Below are positions 1-8,391 of a DNA stretch of 64,000 nucleotides, one piece after another. The position numbers and the translations under genes are program-made. The notes under the pieces are model-generated. The model made no database searches, was not told the DNA's origin, and saw only the letters and a program-made list of their open reading frames with translations. Each line of letters starts with the position of its first letter. Within the stretch, counting starts at the first letter, position 1. This DNA is from Porphyrobacter sp. (GTDB lineage Bacteria > Pseudomonadota > Alphaproteobacteria > Sphingomonadales > Sphingomonadaceae). The stretch lies in contig JAPZUC010000002.1 in the NCBI GenBank assembly GCA_027533455.1, positions 620,001 through 684,000 of the forward strand, given 5' to 3'.

Positions 1-349
1 AGATCGCTGACGACAATCCTGCCGTAAGAAAGGCTAACTGCTCGAAACTGCCGGTCATGAATGCTCCAATCGAACAGCACGTAGCAAAGGCGCCAAGTCC
101 TGCGCCGACCATCGCTCCATCACCGCCTTTTTCAAGCATGGTGGCGAGCGGAATGCCAATAACAAGCAAGCCGCAGAAGGTGAGAAGATAGCTCATGATA
201 AGCATGGCAGCGGTCGCGGTTACGTCAGCCTCGGTGTTGAAGATCGCGAACATATCGTTCTCTCGAATCGCAAAGAAGGCGGCCAAAGCTGCTGGCGGGG
301 CCACCAGAAATGACGCTGAAAAGGCCAGTCCTTTGGATTTGCGCGCCAC
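1..349 (-). CDS. Small membrane protein, C-terminus cut off by window edge
   Basis: A minus-strand frame is open from a GTG at 349 to the window edge (116 codons visible). It starts 6 nt after the pdhC stop, so it is probably co-transcribed with pdhC. The N-terminus is basic (VARKSKG) and is followed by alternating hydrophobic stretches: about residues 8-27, 43-63 (rich in Met, Leu and Cys) and 75-95. This suggests at least three membrane segments. I recognise no domain. The start is inferred from the short spacing to pdhC and a weak AAGG upstream. It may be a small integral membrane protein or the N-terminus of a longer one. Confidence 0.55.
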   Translation of the reverse strand, partial: MARKSKGLAFSASFLVAPPAALAAFFAIRENDMFAIFNTEADVTATAAMLIMSYLLTFCGLLVIGIPLATMLEKGGDGAMVGAGLGAFATCCSIGAFMTGSFEQLAFLTAGLSSAI

Positions 350-355
350 CTTAAC

Positions 356-1768
356 TCACACCACCAGCCCCATCGGGTTCTCCACGAGCTGCTTGAGCGC
401 CTCCATCAGCTGCGCACCGTCTGCGCCGTCGACCGCCCGGTGGTCAAAGCTGCCGCTGGCGTGGAGCACAGTCGCCACCTCAATCGCGCCGTTCACCACA
501 TAGGGCGCGTGCTGGCCCGCGCCGACCGCGAGGATCATGCCCTGCGGAGGGTTGATCACCGCGTCGAACTGCTTGATTCCGAACATGCCGAGGTTGCTAA
601 GGCTCGCCGTGCCGCCCTGGTATTCGTGCGGCATCAGCTTGCCGTCGCGGGCCTTACCCGCAAGCGCCTTCATCTCGGTCGAGATCGCGGCGAGGCCCTT
701 GGTGTCGGCGCTGGTGATCACCGGCGTGATCAGGCCCGAGGGAGCGGCGACCGCCACCGAGATGTCGGCGCGGCTGTACCGTCGCAGTGTGTCGCCGTGG
801 AAGCTTACATTGCACTGCGGCACGCGGATCAGCGCGCGGGCGAGCGCCTTGATCAGCAGGTCGTTGACCGACAGCTTCACGCCATCGGGCTCAAGCGACT
901 TGTTGAGCTGCGCGCGCAGTTCCAGCAGCGGATCGAGCCGGATGTCGATGGTGAGGTAGAAGTGCGGGACCGTCTGCTTGCTCTCGGTGAGGCGGCGGGC
1001 GATGACCTTGCGCACGCCCGAGAGTTTTTCCTCCGCGAACGGCGCGCCGCCTTCGATGGCGGGAGCAGGTGCAGGTGCGGCCGCCGGGGCCGGAGCGCTC
1101 GCGGCAGGGCCTGCGGCAGGCGCAGCCGCGCCGGGAATGAAGTTCTCGACATCCTCGCGCACAATACGGCCATTGGGGCCAGTGCCCTTCACCTGCGCAA
1201 GGTCGATGCTCTTGTCGGCTGCGATCCGCTTGGCGAGCGGCGAGGCTATGATGCGCTCGCCCGAAACCGCCGCAGCAGGAGCCGGAGTCGGAGCAGCAAA
1301 GGAAGCTGCCACAGGTGCGGGTGCAGGAGTGCCGCCGCCAGCCGTGATCGCCGCTTCGACGTCTTCCTTTGTGATCTTGCTCTTGGGGCCGGTGCCAGCG
1401 ATCCCGGCGAGGTCTATGCCGTTCACCTCGGCCAGTTTGCGCGCTGTCGGGGTCGCGGCGGGGCCATCTGCCGCCGGAGCCGCAGCGGCCGGGGCGGGAG
1501 CGGCAGGCGCAGGCGTCGCTTCCTCGCCCTCGACCGTCAGACGCGCGATCACCGCTCCGACCTTCACGCCTTCGCTGCCTGCCTCGATCAGGATTTCGGC
1601 AATCACGCCTTCATCGACCGCCTCGAACTCCATCGTCGCCTTGTCGGTCTCGATCTCGGCCATTACGTCGCCCGATCGCACGGTATCGCCGACTTTCACC
1701 AGCCACTTGGCCAGCGTACCTTCTTCCATGGTGGGCGACAAAGCCGGCATCCTGATGTCGAGGGCCAT
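356..1768 (-). CDS. pdhC: Dihydrolipoyl acetyltransferase, E2 of pyruvate dehydrogenase
   Basis: E2 core of the pyruvate dehydrogenase complex; it transfers acetyl groups from lipoyl to CoA. 470 aa. An N-terminal lipoyl domain (about 1-78) carries the lipoylated Lys43 in a DKATME context. Ala/Pro-rich linkers follow. Two separate segments then look like peripheral-subunit (E3) binding domains, one beginning [15 protein letters not shown] and one beginning [16 protein letters not shown], each ending in an I..EDVE.(A/F)I motif. The C-terminal catalytic acyltransferase domain has the DHRAVDG active-site motif near the C-terminus. Most alphaproteobacterial E2 proteins have a single binding domain, so the duplication is unusual. 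The E1 genes are not in this window. Confidence 0.95.
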   Translation of the reverse strand: MALDIRMPALSPTMEEGTLAKWLVKVGDTVRSGDVMAEIETDKATMEFEAVDEGVIAEILIEAGSEGVKVGAVIARLTVEGEEATPAPAAPAPAAAAPAADGPAATPTARKLAEVNGIDLAGIAGTGPKSKITKEDVEAAITAGGGTPAPAPVAASFAAPTPAPAAAVSGERIIASPLAKRIAADKSIDLAQVKGTGPNGRIVREDVENFIPGAAAPAAGPAASAPAPAAAPAPAPAIEGGAPFAEEKLSGVRKVIARRLTESKQTVPHFYLTIDIRLDPLLELRAQLNKSLEPDGVKLSVNDLLIKALARALIRVPQCNVSFHGDTLRRYSRADISVAVAAPSGLITPVITSADTKGLAAISTEMKALAGKARDGKLMPHEYQGGTASLSNLGMFGIKQFDAVINPPQGMILAVGAGQHAPYVVNGAIEVATVLHASGSFDHRAVDGADGAQLMEALKQLVENPMGLVV

Positions 1769-1917
1769 GATCCGCTGTAACTCCCGTAATCGATCCTTGG
1801 CCCGTCTCTGGCCAATTCCCTAGCGGCGGGCAAGGCCCCGAATCGTCAGGAACTGCTCCGCACTTGCCAATCCATACGAATGCATTGATACCCCCGCCCT
1901 GTAACGGGGCTGAGACG

Positions 1918-2370
1918 ATGCGCACATTTCTGGTCATCATCGACGAGAGCGAGGAGGCAACCGCGGCCTTGCGCTATGCCGCGCGGCGGGCGGCTTCGGT
2001 GGGCGGCGCGGTGCATCTGCTCGCGCTGGTGCCGCAGCAGAACTTCAGCGCTTTCGGCGCGGTGCAGGCCACGATCGAGGCCGAGGCACGCGACCGCGCG
2101 GAAATGCTCGCGCACGGGGTTGCGGGCAATCTCTTCGTCGAAAGCGGGATCATGCCGACAATCTCGGTCAAGATCGGCCAGGGGCAGAAGATCGTCAGCG
2201 AATTCCTTGCCGAGCACGCCGAGGTTGCCGCCCTGGTTCTGGGCGCGGCCAAGGGGGGCACGCCGGGGCCGCTGGTGAGCCATTTCTCAGGCGCAGCGGG
2301 CAGTCTGCCCTGCCCGCTCTACATCATTCCGGGCGATTACGACGAGACCGGAAATGCGCTCCACCTGTAA
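1918..2370 (+). CDS. Universal stress protein (UspA family)
   Basis: 150 aa, one UspA-type alpha/beta domain starting MRTFLVIIDESEEA, with the typical beta1-DxS pattern. Near the C-terminus a Gly-rich stretch (VLGAAKGGTPGPL) sits where ATP-binding UspA proteins carry G-x2-G-x9-G-S/T. The spacing is not canonical, so nucleotide binding is uncertain. An upstream in-frame ATG at 1864 is less likely, because homologues start at the first beta strand. It is divergent from pdhC and converges on rnr with only 9 bp between the stops. Probably a cytoplasmic stress-response protein; the specific trigger cannot be read from the sequence. Confidence 0.85.
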   Translation: MRTFLVIIDESEEATAALRYAARRAASVGGAVHLLALVPQQNFSAFGAVQATIEAEARDRAEMLAHGVAGNLFVESGIMPTISVKIGQGQKIVSEFLAEHAEVAALVLGAAKGGTPGPLVSHFSGAAGSLPCPLYIIPGDYDETGNALHL

Positions 2371-2379
2371 GCTGAGGCG

Positions 2380-4671
2380 CTATTTCTTGCGGCCCTGATG
2401 GCGGATATTGCCCGGCCGCCCGCGCTTTCCAGCCATGAATTTGCCCGCCTTTTTCGGCCCGCGATTGCGGTCATCGGGGCGGTTGCCACGCGGCTCGATT
2501 GCGCGCGCATCGGCATCGGGCAGCACGAATTTGAGCGACCCGGTGAGCGGGTTTGCCTCGGCCAGCTTGAGCTTCAGCCTATCGCCGCTGGCATAGGTCG
2601 TCCCGCTCTCCGATCCCACCAGCGCCTTGGCCGCCTCGTCATGGCGGAAGTATTCGCCGCCGAGTGTGGAGATCGGCACCAGACCGTCACCACCCAGCCC
2701 GTCGATGGTGGCGAAGAAGCCAAAGGCCTGCACGCCGGTGATGCGGGTGTCGAACACCTCGCCCACACGGCCCGAAAGCCACGCAGCGACATAGCGGTCG
2801 ATGGTATCACGTTCGGCTTCCATAGCGCGGCGCTCGGTCTGGCTGATCGCGTCGCTGACCTGCTGAAGCGAGGCGCGGTCGCGGTCCGACAGGCCGGAGG
2901 CCGGCGGAAACGACCCCGGCGGGGCCGGTTGTTCGAGCTTGTAGGCATCCACCAGTGCGCGGTGCACCAAAAGGTCGGAATAGCGGCGGATCGGCGAGGT
3001 GAAGTGCGCATATGATCCGAGGCTCAGGCCGAAGTGTCCCGCATTTGCAGGCCCGTAATAGGCTTGCGTCTGGCTGCGCAGCACCGCTTCCATCACCAGC
3101 GCCTTTTCGGCCTCGTCGGAGATGTCCTTGAGCATCCGGTTGAAAAGGCCCGGCGTCACCACCTGACCCAGCGCCAGCTTCTTGCCCATCGTCGCGAGAT
3201 AATCGCGTAGGGCAATCAGCTTCTCGCGGCTTGGCGGCTCGTGGATGCGGTAAACAACCGGCGCCGTCTTGGCCTCCAGTGCCTTGGCCGCCGCGACGTT
3301 GGCGGCGATCATGAAATCCTCGACCACGCGGTGCGCATCGAGGCGCTCGCGGATCGCGATTGACGCGATGCGGCCCTGCTCGTCGAGCACCACGCGGCGT
3401 TCAGGCAGTTCGAGTTCGAGCGAATCGCGGGCATCTCGCGCTGCGGCGAGTGCCTTCCATGCAGCCCAGAGGTTGACGAGATATTCGGGCGGCTTTCCCT
3501 CATCGACCGCCGCCTGCGCGTCTTCATAGGCGATGTTATGCGCGATCCGGACCAGCGCACGGGTGAAGCGGAAGCTCGTTACCTTGCCCTCACCGCTGAT
3601 GTGCAGATGGCAGGCCATTGCCGCGCGATCCTCGCCCTCTTTCAGCGAGCAGACGTCTGCGGATAGCACCTCGGGCAGCATCGGCACCACGCGATCGGGG
3701 AAATAGACCGAGTTGCCGCGCTTCCTCGCTTCGCGGTCGAGCGCGGAGCCGGGACGGACGTAAAATGACACATCGGCAATGGCGACCAGCGCATTGAAGC
3801 CGCCCTGCCCGTCCGGCTCGGCCCAGATCGCATCGTCATGATCGCGCGCGTCGGCAGGGTCGATGGCGACGATGGGCAGGTGGCGCAGGTCCTCGCGGGT
3901 CTTGTCGGAGAGCTTCAGCTTCGCGGCACGGGGTGCTTCCTCCAGCACCTCCTCGGGGAAGATGTGCGGGATGCCGTGCTTGGCGATGGCGATCATGCTG
4001 AAGCTCTTGGGGGCGAGCGGATCGCCCACCACCTCGATCACTTTCACGCCTGCGCGGTCAGACCGCCCGACGCGTTCGGCGATAACCAGCTGGCCTGCCT
4101 CTGCCTCACCGACATCGGCGATGGGCGTGGATTGGCGCACGCGTTTGTCCACGGGCGCGAGCCACGCCTTGCCGGTCTTGTCGATCTCGACCACGCCCAT
4201 CAGACCCTCGGTGCGCGAGGGGAGCTTCTTCATCGGGTGGGCGATCCAGGCGCCGCTTTCGGTTTCTTCGGTGCGCGCCAGCACCCGGTCGCCGCGCTTC
4301 AAGGCGGGCGGGCGCTTTACGCCGGGGCGCGGGCGCGGTTCGCGGATGGTGAGGCGCGGCGGCTTGCCCGGGGCTTCGGGGTCCCAATTGTCGGGCTCGC
4401 CGATCAGATCACCGTCTTCGATGGCGACGATCCTGAGCGTCGTGACCTTCGGAACCCCGCCCATGCGGTGGAAGGCGCTTTTCTTGCCGTCGATGAGCCC
4501 GTCCTCAGCCATGTCCTTGAGCAGGGCCTTGAGCTTGATCTTCTCCTGCCCTTTGAGGCCGAACGCCTTGGCAATCTCGCGCTTGCCTGCGGGAATGTCG
4601 GAGGACTGGATGAAGTCGAGCACCTGGGCAGGCGTCGGCATGCCTTGCGGCAGCTTGGGAGGTTTGGGCAT
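2380..4671 (-). CDS. rnr: Ribonuclease R
   Basis: 3'-5' exoribonuclease that degrades structured RNA, 763 aa. It has an N-terminal winged-helix segment (about 12-65), cold-shock-like domains (about 75-220), and the RNB catalytic domain with the acidic cluster DPADARDHDD (Asp271, 277, 279, 280). A C-terminal S1 domain (about 640-735) is followed by a very basic tail rich in Lys, Arg and Gly. A strong Shine-Dalgarno (GGGGAGG) lies just before the ATG. RNase II is shorter and lacks the basic tail, so RNase R is preferred. It is downstream of an M28 peptidase gene with a 44 bp gap. Confidence 0.95.
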   Translation of the reverse strand: MPKPPKLPQGMPTPAQVLDFIQSSDIPAGKREIAKAFGLKGQEKIKLKALLKDMAEDGLIDGKKSAFHRMGGVPKVTTLRIVAIEDGDLIGEPDNWDPEAPGKPPRLTIREPRPRPGVKRPPALKRGDRVLARTEETESGAWIAHPMKKLPSRTEGLMGVVEIDKTGKAWLAPVDKRVRQSTPIADVGEAEAGQLVIAERVGRSDRAGVKVIEVVGDPLAPKSFSMIAIAKHGIPHIFPEEVLEEAPRAAKLKLSDKTREDLRHLPIVAIDPADARDHDDAIWAEPDGQGGFNALVAIADVSFYVRPGSALDREARKRGNSVYFPDRVVPMLPEVLSADVCSLKEGEDRAAMACHLHISGEGKVTSFRFTRALVRIAHNIAYEDAQAAVDEGKPPEYLVNLWAAWKALAAARDARDSLELELPERRVVLDEQGRIASIAIRERLDAHRVVEDFMIAANVAAAKALEAKTAPVVYRIHEPPSREKLIALRDYLATMGKKLALGQVVTPGLFNRMLKDISDEAEKALVMEAVLRSQTQAYYGPANAGHFGLSLGSYAHFTSPIRRYSDLLVHRALVDAYKLEQPAPPGSFPPASGLSDRDRASLQQVSDAISQTERRAMEAERDTIDRYVAAWLSGRVGEVFDTRITGVQAFGFFATIDGLGGDGLVPISTLGGEYFRHDEAAKALVGSESGTTYASGDRLKLKLAEANPLTGSLKFVLPDADARAIEPRGNRPDDRNRGPKKAGKFMAGKRGRPGNIRHQGRKK

Positions 4672-4698
4672 GCCCTCCCCTTAACCATTCAGGCCGGA

Positions 4699-4708
4699 CT
4701 TGTCGAAG
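4699..4708. repeat. REP-like half-site CTTGTCGAAG
   Basis: Ten-base motif in the short gap between the M28 peptidase and rnr. The same motif occurs in the hrcA/rph intergenic gap (22917-22926). Its complement, CTTCGACAAG, is from memory the core of small repeated palindromes common in sphingomonad genomes. Only half-elements are visible here. Confidence 0.35.
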
Positions 4709-4715
4709 CCTTGGA

Positions 4716-6083
4716 CTATTTCTTGCCCACCGGCTCGAACGCTCCGCCGGGAACCGCGCTGGAAACGGGCGAGCAGAATTTTCCTGCACAGGCCGCGACA
4801 CCGAAGATCCAGTCATCACCTCGCAGCTTGCGGACATGGGTAAACTCGCGCCCTTGGGCCACAACCGCTGCGTTATCTTCCTGCGATCCGTCGAGATAGA
4901 CGAGCACCAGTTCCCTGTTCCATTCCGGCGCATCCGTCGCCCGCGAGGCGACGGAATAGACCATCGCACCGGGAACAGCTGTCCACTTCAATTCGGTGTC
5001 CACCCGCACGGCTGCATCAACCGTCACTTTGGGCGGCATCGGCGCGCGGGCGAGCGCATCCAGAGCGCGCACATTCAGTTTCGTCACCCCGGCAAGATAA
5101 GCGAAATCCATCTCCTCAATGGTATCGCCGTAAAACACCCCGTTTTCGGTCCGCAGATCCTGATGCTGGTGGTCGTAATCCTCCACCCCGACCGAAAAGC
5201 GGATCGCGGGGTAGCCCTTCTGGAGGAAGGGCACCTGATCCCCGCCGCGGCCCATGCGGTCGGTGCGCCAGATCTGGCGGACCTGCATTTCCTCGGGGTG
5301 CTTCGCCGAAAGCTCGGCCACCCAGCGCGAAAGATTGCGCGAGGGCGTATCGTTCTCGCCTCCGAACCGCGTGGCCGCCGCACGGAGCTTCTCGGTCAAG
5401 TCGGCGCGCGGGCCTTCGGAGAAGACGCGCACCACCTTGGGTTCGCAGTACCCGTCCTTGCCACAGGAATTGCCGACGATGTCGTTGTTGAGCACCGCCT
5501 TGACGGTGAAGCCCTGCGCCTCGGCCCAATTGGCGAGAATCTGCCCGCCATGGAGCCCCTGCTCCTCGCCCGAGAGCAGCGCGAAGATGATGGTCGAGGG
5601 GTATTTCTGCCCGGACAGCACCCGCGCCGCCTCGATCACCAGTGCGGTGCCCGAGCCATCGTCGTTCGCACCGGGTGCATCGGAGGTCGCGTCCATCACG
5701 TCGGAAACGCGGCTGTCGATATGGCCTTGCACGATCACGACCTCATTGGGCCGTTCGGTCCCGCGCTGGATAGCGACGGCGTTGCGCACCATCGTCGGCG
5801 TGGGAACGCGCGGGCCGGTGACAATCTCGCCGACGGGCATCACCTCGAGGCACCCGCCGCACTTCGAACCAATGCGTTTGAACTCCGCCAGGCCCCAATC
5901 GACTGCCGCACCGATGCCGCGCTCTGGATCGGTCTGCGAGGACAGCGTGTGGCGCGTGCCGAAGCTGACGAGCTTGGCGACGTCCTCCTCCAGCCTTTCG
6001 GCGGAGACTTCGTCGGCGGGGTGCGTTTGGGCAGCGAGCGGAGCCGCGATCAGCGCGGCGAGCAGCAGGGCATGTTTGAGCAT
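4716..6083 (-). CDS. Secreted M28-family metallopeptidase
   Basis: 455 aa with a clear N-terminal signal peptide (MLKHALLLAALIAAPLAAQ, cleavage after AAQ or nearby), so it acts outside the cytoplasm. The M28 zinc site is readable: HID at 121-123, GANDDGSG around 138-145 (bridging Asp), and SGEEQG at 171-176 (catalytic and metal Glu). A further ligand region, about 295-310, contains the DH in VEDYDHQHQD. Residues from about 350 onward look like a C-terminal beta-sandwich extension (fibronectin III-like). Probably an aminopeptidase; substrate unknown. Followed downstream by rnr. Confidence 0.85.
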   Translation of the reverse strand: MLKHALLLAALIAAPLAAQTHPADEVSAERLEEDVAKLVSFGTRHTLSSQTDPERGIGAAVDWGLAEFKRIGSKCGGCLEVMPVGEIVTGPRVPTPTMVRNAVAIQRGTERPNEVVIVQGHIDSRVSDVMDATSDAPGANDDGSGTALVIEAARVLSGQKYPSTIIFALLSGEEQGLHGGQILANWAEAQGFTVKAVLNNDIVGNSCGKDGYCEPKVVRVFSEGPRADLTEKLRAAATRFGGENDTPSRNLSRWVAELSAKHPEEMQVRQIWRTDRMGRGGDQVPFLQKGYPAIRFSVGVEDYDHQHQDLRTENGVFYGDTIEEMDFAYLAGVTKLNVRALDALARAPMPPKVTVDAAVRVDTELKWTAVPGAMVYSVASRATDAPEWNRELVLVYLDGSQEDNAAVVAQGREFTHVRKLRGDDWIFGVAACAGKFCSPVSSAVPGGAFEPVGKK

Positions 6084-6120
6084 TGTTCCTGTCTGCCCGC
6101 GAGCTTGCGGCGGCGCAAGT

Positions 6121-7665
6121 CTAGTAGGCGCGTGCCACCAGAATCCGCTCGATGGCGGGCGCTCCGGTGAAGATGCAGGACCCAGTCGCCGCGTCGCCGC
6201 CGCGCGGCACGTTGCGGATGGTGAGCTTCACCGCCTTCAGCTTTTCGACCACAGCATCCAGTGCAGCGCCGGTGGGCTTGGCCCATTCGACCTCGATCCA
6301 ACCGGGATACTTGCCGCCCTTGTCGAAGTGAGCGACGACCGCTGACCATTCGCTGACGCCGCGGGTGATGTTGGCATCGCGGCGCGCGCGGGCTTCCTCG
6401 TAGAGGCCCTGCTGGATCGCTTCGAGCAGCGCGCCCGCCTCGGCCACGAAATCGCCGTGCGCGGGGTAGTTGAAGGCGGGCTTGCCGTTTGCGGCGTTCC
6501 ACAGCTGGTCGCGGCGCAGCACCGCGATCTTGCCCTCGGCCATGTCGCGAGGGCCGACCTCGATGATGACGGGCGCGCCCTTGCGGACCCAGTCCCACCG
6601 CTTGGCGGCGGCCTTGCCCGGCTTCGTGTCGAGCAGCACGCGGATGCGCTCGCCCAGCGCGGTCTGCACGGCCAATGCGGCGCGCACGGCCTCGCAACAG
6701 GCAATCAGCTCGGCGTCTTCCGGAGCCTCGCGAAGCATCGGGATGATGACGATCTGTTGCGGCGCAATCGCGGGCGGCACGCGCAAGCCATCGTCGTCGC
6801 CGTGTGTCATGATTACCCCGCCGATAAGGCGTGTCGACACGCCCCAGCTGGTCGTGTGGCAATACTGCTGGGTGCCCTCGCGGTCTTGGAACTGGATGCC
6901 CGCCGCATGCGCGAAGTTGGTGCCCAGGTAGTGCGAGGTGCCCGCCTGCAATGCCTTGCCGTCCTGCATCATGGCTTCGATCGACCATGTCTCCACCGCG
7001 CCGGGAAAGCGCTCGTTCTCGGGCTTCTCGCCCGCGATCACGGGGAGCGCCAGATCATCCTCTGCGCAGGCGCGGTACATTTCGAGCGCGCGGTGCGTCT
7101 CGGCGAGCGCATCCTCGTGGTTCTCGTGCGCGGTGTGGCCTTCCTGCCAGAGGAACTCGCTAGTGCGCAGGAACATCCGCGTGCGCATTTCCCATCGCAC
7201 CACGTTTGCCCACTGGTTGGTGAGGAGAGGGAGGTCGCGCCACGATTGCACCCAGCGCGCCATGGCGTCGCCGATGATCGTTTCCGACGTGGGACGTACC
7301 ACCAGCGGCTCTTCGAGCTTGGCCGCGGGATCAGGGATCAGCCCGCCTTTGCCGTCCGCAATCAGACGGTGGTGGGTGACGACCGCCATTTCCTTGGCAA
7401 AACCTTCAACGTGCTCGGCCTCGCGGGTGAAGTTCGACAGCGGAATGAATAGCGGGAAGTAGCAGTTCTGCACGCCCGCAGCCTTGATCCGGTCGTCCAT
7501 CAACCGCTGGATGCGCTCCCAGATTCCATAACCCCACGGCTTGATGACCATGCAGCCGCGCACGCCGGATTCCTCGGCGAGATCGGCGGCGGAGATGACC
7601 TCCTGGTACCACTTGGCGAAGTCATCTTCGCGCTTCACGGTGAGCGCATGGCGGATCTGGGACAC
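6121..7665 (-). CDS. proS: Prolyl-tRNA synthetase, type 3 (archaeal/eukaryotic-like)
   Basis: Class II aminoacyl-tRNA synthetase charging tRNA-Pro, 514 aa. The start is GTG at 7665 (VSQIRHALTV), with AGGA about 9 nt upstream; there is no earlier suitable in-frame ATG. The catalytic core begins early (DFAKWYQEVI, then YGIWERIQRLMD) and has class II motifs 2 and 3 (for example VRWEMRTRMFLRTSEFLWQE). There is no bacterial editing insertion between motifs 2 and 3. The protein ends with Ala-Tyr, typical of the type 3 group. This form is known from other sphingomonads, so it supports the taxonomic call and does not indicate recent transfer. Confidence 0.92.
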   Translation of the reverse strand: MSQIRHALTVKREDDFAKWYQEVISAADLAEESGVRGCMVIKPWGYGIWERIQRLMDDRIKAAGVQNCYFPLFIPLSNFTREAEHVEGFAKEMAVVTHHRLIADGKGGLIPDPAAKLEEPLVVRPTSETIIGDAMARWVQSWRDLPLLTNQWANVVRWEMRTRMFLRTSEFLWQEGHTAHENHEDALAETHRALEMYRACAEDDLALPVIAGEKPENERFPGAVETWSIEAMMQDGKALQAGTSHYLGTNFAHAAGIQFQDREGTQQYCHTTSWGVSTRLIGGVIMTHGDDDGLRVPPAIAPQQIVIIPMLREAPEDAELIACCEAVRAALAVQTALGERIRVLLDTKPGKAAAKRWDWVRKGAPVIIEVGPRDMAEGKIAVLRRDQLWNAANGKPAFNYPAHGDFVAEAGALLEAIQQGLYEEARARRDANITRGVSEWSAVVAHFDKGGKYPGWIEVEWAKPTGAALDAVVEKLKAVKLTIRNVPRGGDAATGSCIFTGAPAIERILVARAY

Positions 7666-7726
7666 GGGTTTTGGCTTCCTGCTTGAACGGGTTGCGACTG
7701 TTGCCGCTGGCGCCGGGCGCTTTGCC

Positions 7727-8305
7727 CTATTTGCCGAGTTCGTCCAGCTTCTTTTGCATCGCTGCCATCTGTTCGCGCAGCACGGCGATCTCGTCACGGC
7801 TCTCGGCAGCGGGCTTGGCCGCAGGCTTGTCCTTGCTCTTGCCGAGGCCCGGCATGAACACATCGGCCGCCGCCCGCATAACTGCCATGTTGGTTTCATG
7901 GATCGCGGCGAAGGGCGTTGCGCTGATGCCCTTTTCGAAAGCCTCGCGGATCTTCGACTGGTTGTCGCGGAAATTGGCCATGCTGGCTTCGAGATAGGAC
8001 GGCATCATCGCCTGCATCGAATTGCCGTACATGCCGATCAGCTGGCGCAGGAAGCTCACCGGGAGCATCTGCTGCCCGCCACTGGCCTCTTCATCCATGA
8101 TGATCTGGGTCAGGATCTGGTGCGTGATATCGTCACCGGACTTGGCGTCCAGCACCTGAAACTCGACATTCTCGCGCACCATCTTGGCGAGGTCTTCGAG
8201 CGTGATGTAGCTGGAGGATGCCGTATTATAGAGCCGCCGATTGGCGTATTTCTTGATAATGATTGCATCGCCGGCTTCGCCCGATGCAGCTTTCGTTCTG
8301 ACCAT
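7727..8305 (-). CDS. phaR: Polyhydroxyalkanoate synthesis repressor PhaR
   Basis: 192 aa. The N-terminal PHB accumulation regulatory domain reads IIIKKYANRRLYNTASSSYITLEDL in the track of conserved residues, with a second helical region following. The C-terminus is Lys/Ala-rich and ends in a probable short coiled coil (EIAVLREQMAAMQKKLDEL). PhaR family proteins bind TGC-rich DNA, repress phasin genes and their own gene, and bind PHB granules. A CTGC-N3-GCA motif lies about 60 bp upstream (8363-8373). No PHA synthase gene is in the window, so the regulated genes lie elsewhere. Confidence 0.92.
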   Translation of the reverse strand: MVRTKAASGEAGDAIIIKKYANRRLYNTASSSYITLEDLAKMVRENVEFQVLDAKSGDDITHQILTQIIMDEEASGGQQMLPVSFLRQLIGMYGNSMQAMMPSYLEASMANFRDNQSKIREAFEKGISATPFAAIHETNMAVMRAAADVFMPGLGKSKDKPAAKPAAESRDEIAVLREQMAAMQKKLDELGK

Positions 8306-8362
8306 GATGTTCGATCCCGCGCACTGACCTCTTTGTGCGATGCGTCATAGCACTCGCACAAG

Positions 8363-8373
8363 CTGCGGTGCAA
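8363..8373. promoter_or_regulatory. Candidate PhaR operator upstream of phaR
   Basis: CTGCGGTGCAA matches the CTGC-N3-GCAG pattern that I recall for PhaR of Paracoccus, except for the last base. It lies 58-68 bp upstream of the phaR start. A 7 bp inverted repeat (TTGTGCG at 8333-8339, CGCACAA at 8355-8361) sits between it and the gene. Autorepression is inferred. Confidence 0.35.
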
Positions 8374-8391
8374 CAACGCCAGTTGTACAGT

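Noticed and set aside
440-1823. Long plus-strand frames over pdhC
   Set aside because: Shadows of the Ala/Pro-rich pdhC; no domain, very Arg-rich.
4836-6170. 444-aa plus frame over the M28 peptidase
   Set aside because: Antisense to a gene with clear zinc motifs and a signal peptide.
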